The notes below the pieces were generated by a model. It was not told the DNA's origin. It did not search any database and saw only the letters and a list, made by a program, of their open reading frames with translations. DNA of 21,936 bases, from NCBI GenBank assembly GCA_002452325.1, contig DKFG01000094.1, positions 181 to 22,116 of the forward strand. Direction: 5' to 3'. The translations under genes were made by a program, and so were the position numbers. Of the stretch, positions 14,103 through 20,736 are shown one piece after another. Position 1 is the first letter of the stretch. Each line of letters starts with the position of its first letter. The stretch comes from Geobacter sp. UBA6802 (GTDB lineage: Bacteria; Desulfobacterota; Desulfuromonadia; Geobacterales; Pseudopelobacteraceae).

Positions 14103-16217
14103 GTGCATAAACGACTCAAACCAAAGCAAAATCCATTACAAAATCATGAAGTACGATACAGAAACCACCCGGCCCAGCGCGCCCTGCGTTTGGCCGCCGT
14201 TTGCGCAGTACTGACCGGAAGCACGGTTCTTGCCCATGCTGACAGCACTGCAACAGCCGATTCCTCACCTAAAAAAGCCGAAGAGCAGACCGCCACCCTG
14301 CAAAAGGTGACGGTCAAGGCAAAGGCTGAAGAACAGCCTGTCGGCAGTCATGAAATTTCAACTGAAGTTCTCCAGCGTACCCAAGCCAAGGATATCAAGG
14401 ATATCTTTGCCACTGATCCCTCTGTCAACGTCAGCGGCGGTGGTCGCAATGCCCAGCGGATCTACCTGCGGGGCATTGAAGGCAGCAACCTGAACATCAG
14501 CGTAGACGGCGCAAAACAGGGCAGAAGCCTGCAGCAGCATAATGGCGCCATCGGTGGTATTGACCCGGAACTGCTCAAACAGGTTGAGGTACAACCTGGC
14601 CCTGGTGCTGATCGTGGTCCCGGTGCGTTGGGCGGCAGCATCAAGTTTGAAACCGTGGATGCTCAGGATCTGCTCGATCCCGGCAAACGGTTCGGTTTCA
14701 AGCTGCTGACCAGCTATTCCAGCGCTGCCCAAGCCATTCACGGCGGGACATCGGTATATGGTCTGCTGGCTGACGGTATCGGACTGCTGGCCCATATCTC
14801 AGCGGAAAACCGGGAAAGTTACCGGATCGGTGGCGGCGGCACAACACCAAACAGCTCGTATCAATCGCAAACCGGCGGCAAGGATCGTGACTATTTCGTC
14901 AAATTCAGCATGCTTGAAAAAGCGGGACACAGTCTGCGTCTAAGCGCTGAACAGAACACCAACTCAGGTCTCTATATTGCCGGAAGTACCGGTAGCGACA
15001 TGGGCTATGCACCGCTCACCTCAACCCCTGTCTATCAGACAATCACCACTAACCGGTATACCCTTGACCATCACTATCGTCCCGGCAACCAGCTGGTCGA
15101 TGCAAAAATCAACCTGTATTACAACGAAAACCAGCTGGAGACCCGTGGTTCAAACAGTAAAAACATAACCGAAAACGCCGGTGGCGATATTCGGAACACC
15201 TTCAAATTTAATCTCTGGAAGACCAAACACAGCCTTACCCTGGGAACTGATTACCTGCATGAGAAACTGAAAAGCCAACTGGCTAATGGTTCAACGGTCA
15301 ATGACACCTCAAAAAATCTTGGGGTATTTCTGCAGGAACGCCTGACCATAGGCGCGTTGACCATATCTGCCGGTGCCCGTTTTGACCATTACGATGCCGG
15401 ATATCTGTATTCAACTTTTTCCGGAGACGAGATTTCCCCCAATGTGGGCGCTGAATACGAACTAACCAAAGGTCTGGTGGTGTACACCAATTACGGTGAA
15501 GCAGTACGTGCCACCGGTATTATTCCCACCGGCTGGATGACCAGTATTTCACCCAATGTTACTTTCAACAATGGTGCCGGATTAAAACCGGAAACCTCGC
15601 AGCAGATTGCCGGAGGAATGCGCTACAAAACCCAAAAAATGTTTACCGACGGAGACCGTTTCAACGCAGAGGCTTCAGTTTTTGAAACTCGCATGAAAAA
15701 CTTGATTGAGATACCGTCTGGCGGGGGAGGCAGTATGGGAGCACCAGTTACCAAAATCTGGAATAACCCAAACACCGTTACCTCCATGGGATACGAGCTA
15801 CGTTTCGGCTACGGTATAGGCAGCGTTGACTCATCCGTGGCCTACAGTCATGTTTCCCAGGATCAGAACAACCAACCAACCACCGTGGTACGGCGTAAGA
15901 ATGCTCCCACCGGTGACCGGGTGGTCTGGGACAACCGTTGGCAACCGATCAGCGAACTCACCCTGGGGTACACCCTGACTGCCGTAGCACCATTGACGGA
16001 CCTGCCTGCAGCTACCCCCAGACGTCCCGGTTACGTACTGCATGATCTACAGACCGAATGGAAACCAAAGGCGGTACCAGGGTTAAGCCTTGCACTTGCC
16101 GTGCGCAACCTGTTTGACCTGCGCTACCGCGATCAGACCTCCATCTCCTCCGGCACCGACAATATCGTCTACGAACCTGGCCGCGATATCCGGGTTTCCG
16201 TCAGTTACAAGTTCTAA
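14103..16217 (+). CDS. TonB-dependent outer-membrane receptor, likely heme/tetrapyrrole
   Basis: 704 residues from GTG 14103 with AAGGAG 7 nt upstream; the nearby ATG at 14146 is out of frame. A long basic N-terminus and signal peptide end near LAHA (about 45). A TonB-box region (LQKVTVKAKAEEQPVG) and plug follow (VLQRTQAKDIKDIFATDPSVNV, IYLRGIEGSNLNISVDGAKQG, VEVQPGPGADRGPGALGGSIKFET). The barrel ends in Phe (RVSVSYKF). The plug resembles the TonB-hemoglobin/heme receptor group (NVSGGGR, IYLRGIEGSNLNI). A classical FRAP box is not seen (VRATGI instead). It heads the unit with two exported methylase-fold proteins, a permease and ChaN, so a tetrapyrrole substrate is likely (inference). Confidence 0.83.
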   Translation: MHKRLKPKQNPLQNHEVRYRNHPAQRALRLAAVCAVLTGSTVLAHADSTATADSSPKKAEEQTATLQKVTVKAKAEEQPVGSHEISTEVLQRTQAKDIKDIFATDPSVNVSGGGRNAQRIYLRGIEGSNLNISVDGAKQGRSLQQHNGAIGGIDPELLKQVEVQPGPGADRGPGALGGSIKFETVDAQDLLDPGKRFGFKLLTSYSSAAQAIHGGTSVYGLLADGIGLLAHISAENRESYRIGGGGTTPNSSYQSQTGGKDRDYFVKFSMLEKAGHSLRLSAEQNTNSGLYIAGSTGSDMGYAPLTSTPVYQTITTNRYTLDHHYRPGNQLVDAKINLYYNENQLETRGSNSKNITENAGGDIRNTFKFNLWKTKHSLTLGTDYLHEKLKSQLANGSTVNDTSKNLGVFLQERLTIGALTISAGARFDHYDAGYLYSTFSGDEISPNVGAEYELTKGLVVYTNYGEAVRATGIIPTGWMTSISPNVTFNNGAGLKPETSQQIAGGMRYKTQKMFTDGDRFNAEASVFETRMKNLIEIPSGGGGSMGAPVTKIWNNPNTVTSMGYELRFGYGIGSVDSSVAYSHVSQDQNNQPTTVVRRKNAPTGDRVVWDNRWQPISELTLGYTLTAVAPLTDLPAATPRRPGYVLHDLQTEWKPKAVPGLSLALAVRNLFDLRYRDQTSISSGTDNIVYEPGRDIRVSVSYKF

Positions 16218-16231
16218 TCTCACACAGCCAA

Positions 16232-16255
16232 ACCGGGGGTGAAAAGCCCCCCGGT
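16232..16255 (+). other. GC-rich hairpin between receptor and methylase-fold gene
   Basis: ACCGGGGG (16232-16239) pairs with CCCCCGGT (16248-16255), with an 8-nt loop. It starts 14 nt after the receptor stop and ends just before the AAGGAG of the next gene. No T-run follows, so it is not a full terminator. It may protect the upstream mRNA or lower expression downstream. Confidence 0.65.
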
Positions 16256-16268
16256 CAAGGAGCGTTTC

Positions 16269-17102
16269 ATGGTGTCTCACAAAGTTAACATTAAACTGCT
16301 ACTGCCGCTGCTTGCCCTGATGGCGGCACTACCCTTTACCACAGCCCTGGACGCAGAAGCAGCAGCGCAAAAAGGCGGGCTGTATCTGGTCAGTACCGGT
16401 GTCGGAGACCCGGACAACATGACGGTACGGGCCCACAAGATCATCTCAAAGGCAGCTATCGTTTTCGCCCGAAAAGGCGCAAGCGAACGGATGCCGGAGC
16501 TGCTGGCAGGCAAGGAGATCCACGACGCCGGACACGGCATGTTCTGGACTAACGGTAACAAGGGTAACAAACCCAAGGCAGAAATTGCAGCCCAGGAAGA
16601 TGCAACACGACGCATTATTCGTGCAGCTGTGACTGCCGGTAAAACCGTCGTTATTCTCGATAACGGAGATCCGGCCATCTACGGCCCCCATACCGGCTAT
16701 TTGAAAGAGTTCAATGACCTGAACCCTGAAGTGGTACCGGGGATCTCCAGTTTTAATGCCGGTAATGCCGCACTTAAAACCGGTGTTACCGGCGGCGGCA
16801 GCCGGGCTGTAATTCTGACAGCAGCAACAAAAACTCCGGGCGATAAAGGTAACGATACACTTGCAAAACTGGCTGAGTCCCGATCAACCATGGTGTTTTT
16901 CATGGATCGCAATCTGGGCGACGCAATCAAACAGTTAAAGACTCACTATCCCGGCGACACACCGATTGCCATTGTATCGGAAGCTGGTTCCCAGAAAAAG
17001 CAAACCGTCCTGCAGGCAACCCTGGATACCATTGTGGAGCGTACCGGAAACGGCAAGCTGCCGTTCCAGCACCTGATCTATGTCGGTGATTTCCTGCGCT
17101 AA
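16269..17102 (+). CDS. exported tetrapyrrole methylase-fold protein, copy 1
   Basis: 277 residues from ATG 16269 (CAAGGAG upstream). A signal peptide (about 1-33) precedes a complete TP-methylase fold as in CbiF/precorrin-4 methylases: LYLVSTGVGDPDNMTVRA (38-55, the family's first signature), NGDPAIYG (132-139), VVPGISSFNAGNAAL, TPIAIVSEAG and HLIYVGDFL. These enzymes normally methylate corrin precursors with SAM in the cytoplasm. Export makes catalysis doubtful because SAM is not expected in the periplasm, so binding of heme or another tetrapyrrole is a fair guess. KEIHDAGHG (His85 and His89) is shared with copy 2 and is not in the CbiF sequence I recall. It follows the receptor by 51 nt and is followed by copy 2. 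Confidence 0.75.
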   Translation: MVSHKVNIKLLLPLLALMAALPFTTALDAEAAAQKGGLYLVSTGVGDPDNMTVRAHKIISKAAIVFARKGASERMPELLAGKEIHDAGHGMFWTNGNKGNKPKAEIAAQEDATRRIIRAAVTAGKTVVILDNGDPAIYGPHTGYLKEFNDLNPEVVPGISSFNAGNAALKTGVTGGGSRAVILTAATKTPGDKGNDTLAKLAESRSTMVFFMDRNLGDAIKQLKTHYPGDTPIAIVSEAGSQKKQTVLQATLDTIVERTGNGKLPFQHLIYVGDFLR

Positions 17103-17147
17103 CAATTTTTTTTGAGACTGCCACACCACACAACAAGGAGCTTTACG

Positions 17148-18056
17148 ATGATACAAGCTGCATGTACTTCACTGACGCGCACCCTTGGCCCGGCCCTGCT
17201 GCTGCTTGCCATGGCCTTTTCTGTAGCCTTTGCCGATACCACAACACCGGCCAAGCAGGGCCGCCTGTATCTGGTCAGCGCCGGTATTGGCGATCCTGAC
17301 AACATTACCATCCGCGCCCAAAAAATTCTGGAGCAGGCCGATATCGTCTTTGCCATGAAAGGTACCTCCGGTCAGATGGCTGATCTGCTGAAAGGTAAAG
17401 AGCTGCATGAAGCAGGGCATGGTCTGTTCGGCATGGGTGAAAAGCCGAAAGCTGACGCACAAAAGGCCAAAGCGCCCCGACCGCCCAAAGATGCAACACC
17501 AGCCGGACGCATGGCCCTTGACCCGAAAAAACAGGCTGAGGAGCAGGCCAAGGCCAGAAATATTATCCGTAACGGTATTGCTGCAGGAAAGACCGTGGTG
17601 GTGCTTGATTATGGCGATCCCACCATCTATGGACCCCAGATCGGCTATATGAAGGAATTTGCTGACCTGAATCCTGAAATCATCCCCGGTATTTCCAGTT
17701 TTAACGCCGCCAACGCGGCCCTGAAACGTGGACTGGTGGGCGGTGGCAGCAATGGCGTGATTCTGACTGCTGCCGGTGGAGGACGCAAGGGATCAAACCC
17801 CGACAACAGTCTGGCACAACTGGCCAAAAGCCGCTCCACCATGGTGTTTTTTACCATGGGGATGAACCTGCCTGAAGTGGTTAAACAACTGAAAACCAGC
17901 TATCCCGGAACCACCCCGATTGCCATTGTCTCCCATGCCGGCTTCAAGGCAAAGGAAGCGGTGCTGTATGCCACGCTGGACACGGTAGTGGCAAAAACCA
18001 GTGGCGGTAAGCTCCCCTTTGAGCACCTGATCTATGTCGGAGACTTTCTGAAATGA
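17148..18056 (+). CDS. exported tetrapyrrole methylase-fold protein, copy 2
   Basis: 302 residues from ATG 17148 (AAGGAG upstream). A signal peptide (about 1-29, VAFA) precedes the same fold as copy 1: LYLVSAGIGDPDNITIRA (40-57), YGDPTIYGP, IIPGISSFNAANAAL, TPIAIVSHAG and HLIYVGDFLK. KELHEAGHG repeats the His pair (His87 and His91). After it there is an insertion rich in Lys, Pro and Gln (about 96-135) absent from copy 1, probably exposed. The two copies come from a tandem duplication. The stop overlaps the start of the permease (ATGA), so the products are coupled. Function beyond tetrapyrrole binding is not known; the call rests on fold motifs. Confidence 0.75.
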   Translation: MIQAACTSLTRTLGPALLLLAMAFSVAFADTTTPAKQGRLYLVSAGIGDPDNITIRAQKILEQADIVFAMKGTSGQMADLLKGKELHEAGHGLFGMGEKPKADAQKAKAPRPPKDATPAGRMALDPKKQAEEQAKARNIIRNGIAAGKTVVVLDYGDPTIYGPQIGYMKEFADLNPEIIPGISSFNAANAALKRGLVGGGSNGVILTAAGGGRKGSNPDNSLAQLAKSRSTMVFFTMGMNLPEVVKQLKTSYPGTTPIAIVSHAGFKAKEAVLYATLDTVVAKTSGGKLPFEHLIYVGDFLK

Positions 18057-19471
18057 AAAATGCACTGGCAAATGGAACCCTGCAACGGGAATTGGGTCTG
18101 ACCTCCGCAATTGTTCTGGTAATTGCCAATATGGTGGGAACCGGCGTATTTACCACTTCAGGATTTATACTGGCTGAACTGGGCAACCCACAATCCCTGT
18201 TACTTTGCTGGCTTGCAGGTGGTCTGTTTGCCCTGACCGGTGCACTCTGTTATGGCGAGCTGGGGGCCATGATGCCCCAGGCCGGTGGCGAGTATATCTA
18301 CCTTCGGAAAAGTTTCGGCCCCCTGCCCGCCTTTCTATCCGGCTGGATATCATTAATCGTCGGCTTTTCAGCCCCCATTGCCGCAGCCGGAATTGCCTGC
18401 GCCACCTACCTGCTGGGTGGCTCAGGCTCTTCCTGGTTTACCCTTGAACTGGGCGAGTACCGGATTTTCACCCTGTCAACCGCAACCATAGTTGCCATTG
18501 CAACGGTCCTGTTCTTTTCGTTTATCCACTATCACAGCCTTAAGATGGGGCAACGGGTACAGAACCTGCTCACCGCATTCAAGATACTCTTTATCCTTGT
18601 GTTGGGGGTTGGTGGACTGTTGTTTGGTAACGGTAACGCCACCAGACTGGGACAAGCTTTGTTCAGTAACAGCGCCACCTTTAACAGCGCCACCTTTGCC
18701 GTTTCCCTGATTTTTGTTTCATTTGCCTACAGCGGATGGAACGCAGCCGCCTATCTGGGAGGCGAGATTCGCAACCCGGAACGGAATCTGCCGCTGGCCC
18801 TGCTCATCGGCACCGCCTTTGTCAGCCTGCTGTATCTGCTGCTTAATCTGGTATATCTCTATGCATTGCCGGTCAGCTCCATGAGCGGCATGCTGGAAGT
18901 GGGCACCGGGGCCGCAACCGCCCTGTTTGGTCCGGCAGTCGGTTCGGTTGTCGGTATAGCCGTTGCCCTTGGGCTTTTATCCGTGATCAGCGCCATGATC
19001 ATGGCCGGTCCACGGGTCTATTATGCCATGGCCAGGGACGGGCATTTCTTCCGCAGCTTTGGCAAAATTGATGCTGCACATCACACCCCTGCAGTGGCCA
19101 TTATGTTCCAGGCACTGATTGCCATTGTCATGATCCTGAGTGCCGCATTTGACACCCTGCTGATCTACATCGGCTTCACTCTGTCACTGGCAGCCATGCT
19201 GACGGTAGCCGGTCTGATCAAACTGCGTATCACCCAACCGGAGCTCCCCCGCCCCTATCGCACCTGGGGCTATCCCTTTACCCCGCTTCTGTTCATTGCA
19301 GGCAACCTCTGGATTGTGGTCCATTCTCTCATCAGCCGCCCGGTGGTGGCACTATACGGTTTCGGCACCATTGCGGTCGGGGTGGTGGTGTACCTGCTGT
19401 TTAAACAGCCCGGCAAATCTCAAACAAAAACCGTAACTACTATTCTTGCCACTTCAGGAGAACAGCCATGA
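18053..19471 (+). CDS. APC-superfamily permease
   Basis: 472 residues with about 12 predicted membrane helices. The N-terminus has SAIVLVIANMVGTGVFTTSGFIL, the conserved first helix of APC amino-acid permeases (GxGIF-type; here GTGVF), then GALCYGELGAMMPQAGGEYIYLRKSFGPLPAFLSGW, a typical APC signature (E-L-x-x-x-x-P-x-x-G-G-x-Y). SFAYSGWNAAAYLGGEIRNPERNLP in helix 6 also fits. The start overlaps the methylase-fold gene and the end overlaps the ChaN gene, so it belongs to this operon. APC proteins usually move amino acids or amines with H+ or Na+. In this setting a role in carrying a tetrapyrrole or a breakdown product is possible but unproven. A 15-bp in-frame tandem duplication lies at 18668-18697. 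Confidence 0.85.
   Translation: MKNALANGTLQRELGLTSAIVLVIANMVGTGVFTTSGFILAELGNPQSLLLCWLAGGLFALTGALCYGELGAMMPQAGGEYIYLRKSFGPLPAFLSGWISLIVGFSAPIAAAGIACATYLLGGSGSSWFTLELGEYRIFTLSTATIVAIATVLFFSFIHYHSLKMGQRVQNLLTAFKILFILVLGVGGLLFGNGNATRLGQALFSNSATFNSATFAVSLIFVSFAYSGWNAAAYLGGEIRNPERNLPLALLIGTAFVSLLYLLLNLVYLYALPVSSMSGMLEVGTGAATALFGPAVGSVVGIAVALGLLSVISAMIMAGPRVYYAMARDGHFFRSFGKIDAAHHTPAVAIMFQALIAIVMILSAAFDTLLIYIGFTLSLAAMLTVAGLIKLRITQPELPRPYRTWGYPFTPLLFIAGNLWIVVHSLISRPVVALYGFGTIAVGVVVYLLFKQPGKSQTKTVTTILATSGEQP
18668..18697 (+). repeat. 15-bp tandem duplication inside the permease gene
   Basis: AACAGCGCCACCTTT occurs at 18668-18682 and again at 18683-18697 without change. It adds five residues, giving NSATFNSATF, in a loop before helix 6. 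The frame is kept, so the protein stays whole. Confidence 0.85.
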
Positions 19472-20331
19472 TGTTGAAGGATTGTTCAGACCCGGTTGGG
19501 CGCTGGTTTGATCCTGCAACCAGCGAAGAAATCAGTCACGCAAAGCTGCTGAAACGACTGGCCAGCCAGCAGGTTGTCTTACTAGGCGAAAATCATGATC
19601 AGGCCGACATGCACCTCTGGCAACTGCATGTTGCTGCGGGTCTGCTGGCCCACAGGCCTGATCTGGTCATGGGGTTTGAGATGTTCCCGGTCAGGGTGCA
19701 GCCTGTGCTTGATGCCTGGGTTTCAGGAGTTCTTACCGAGAACCAGTTTCTTGAAGAGGTTGACTGGAAGACCATCTGGGAATTCCCTGCCGAGCTGTAC
19801 CTGCCGCTGTTCCAGTTCTGCCGTCAGTTTCGCATCCCGATGAAGGCCTTGAATTGCCGCCGTTCTCTGGTCAGCGAGGTGGGAAAACAGGGCTGGGATG
19901 CCGTGCCGGAAAAAGATCGAGACGGCCTGACACCAGCCAAACCGGCAAGCAACGCCTATCGACAGTATCTTTTCAAGAGCACCGGTGGTGTGATGGGACA
20001 TCTGAAAGCATCCAGCCATGACGACCCGTTTTTTGACCGGTTTGTACGTGCCCAGCAAACCTGGGATCGAGCCTTTGCCTGCAACATTCAGGCAGCGCTT
20101 GAACAGCCTGATGCACCGCTTGTGATCGGCATTATCGGCCGTGGTCATCTGGAATACGGCTACGGCACTCCTTACCAGCTGGATGATCTTGGCATGGAAG
20201 AGGTAAAAGTGCTGCTCCCCTGCACTGCAGCTGAACTCAGAGATGCATATGAACAGAGTAACGCTGTTGCTGATGCCCTGTTCTGCCTGGATATTTCTCA
20301 CTATAATGAGTCAGATCAATTTCGGTATTGA
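19468..20331 (+). CDS. ChaN-like heme-binding uptake protein
   Basis: 287 residues. VVLLGENHDQADMHLWQL and MGFEMFPVRVQPVLDAW, then WEFPAELYLPLFQFCRQFRIPMKALN and IGIIGRGHLEYGYGTPYQL, match the ChaN/Cofac_haem_bdg family (PF04187), whose members bind heme as dimers. Known ChaN proteins are often lipoproteins, but this one has no signal peptide or lipobox Cys at the N-terminus (MMLKDCSDPVGRWFDPATSE), so it appears cytoplasmic. The start could be ATG 19468 or 19471; AGGAGA lies upstream. It overlaps the permease stop and would be the cytoplasmic acceptor in this operon (inference). Confidence 0.82.
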   Translation: MMLKDCSDPVGRWFDPATSEEISHAKLLKRLASQQVVLLGENHDQADMHLWQLHVAAGLLAHRPDLVMGFEMFPVRVQPVLDAWVSGVLTENQFLEEVDWKTIWEFPAELYLPLFQFCRQFRIPMKALNCRRSLVSEVGKQGWDAVPEKDRDGLTPAKPASNAYRQYLFKSTGGVMGHLKASSHDDPFFDRFVRAQQTWDRAFACNIQAALEQPDAPLVIGIIGRGHLEYGYGTPYQLDDLGMEEVKVLLPCTAAELRDAYEQSNAVADALFCLDISHYNESDQFRY

Positions 20332-20407
20332 CATTCAGCCTGTATTGATATTTAATTTCATTAACAACAAGTTGATCAATTTAGACAAAAAACGATTTAT
20401 CCTCATA

Positions 20408-20448
20408 CAGCAAGCCACTCAGACCCGTTCGGGTATCAGCAGCCAGCC
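20408..20448 (+). repeat. CAGCCAGCC stem-loop repeat, copy E
   Basis: CAGCAAGCCA (20408-20417), spacer CTCAG, hairpin ACCC-GTTC-GGGT (20423-20434), spacer ATCAG, then CAGCCAGCC (20440-20448). It shares the CTCA spacer and GTTC loop with copies C and D, while the stem changed from TGCC/GGCA to ACCC/GGGT with pairing kept. Confidence 0.75.
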
Positions 20449-20533
20449 CCTGAAAAGACGTACAGCAGTAAAAAAGATCAGCACGGACGTTTGCTTTGAC
20501 ATCGGCAAGCATCCTCCTGAGGTGGATGTTATG

Positions 20534-20560
20534 GGGGGAGCGTAATCTCCCCCAATTTTT
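20534..20560 (+). terminator. intrinsic terminator
   Basis: GGGGGAG (20534-20540) pairs with CTCCCCC (20547-20553) around a 6-nt loop and is followed by AATTTTT (20554-20560). It lies 203 nt after the chaN stop and 177 nt before hutW. A weaker hairpin (20511-20529) whose CCTCC could pair with the G-run lies just upstream, so switching between forms is possible. Confidence 0.75.
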
Positions 20561-20608
20561 CCCCTCGCGCTGCACAACATAACAACATGCACACAAACAG
20601 CTTTACGC

Positions 20609-20647
20609 TGCCAGCCAGTTCTGCCCTTCCAGCAAACCAGCCAGCCA
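20609..20647 (+). repeat. CAGCCAGCC stem-loop repeat, copy F
   Basis: TGCCAGCCA (20609-20617), spacer, a weak hairpin (TGC 20622-20624 with GCA 20632-20634), then CCAGCCAGCCA (20637-20647). It lies 89 nt before hutW, after the terminator. The two flanking blocks are well kept, but the stem is the weakest of the six. Confidence 0.65.
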
Positions 20648-20736
20648 TAACGTATGCAGACACTCAATAATAGCAGCATGTTGCCTCACGCTATTGATAA
20701 CAACCGCCATTTGCAGAACAAAAGGTATAGAGCCCC

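Larger units (their letters stand above)
20332..20736 (+). promoter_or_regulatory. 405-nt structured leader region before hutW, no gene
   Basis: This stretch holds repeat copy E, a small hairpin (20511-20529, CATCC with GGATG), a GC-rich terminator (20534-20560), repeat copy F and an AATAGC/GCTATT hairpin (20669-20674 with 20690-20695). A reading frame through its first part has no ribosome site and overlaps these structures. Either copy E and the terminator form the 3' end of the chaN transcript, or they form an attenuator in the hutW leader; the sequence alone does not decide. Confidence 0.5.

Noticed and set aside
20243..20545. Forward reading frame of 100 codons after chaN
   Set aside because: It has no ribosome site, overlaps chaN, and its sequence is explained by repeat copy E and the terminator stem.
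20661..20700. Fur box before hutW
   Set aside because: The AATAGC/GCTATT arms form a 6-bp hairpin with a 15-nt loop, which does not match the Fur consensus layout.
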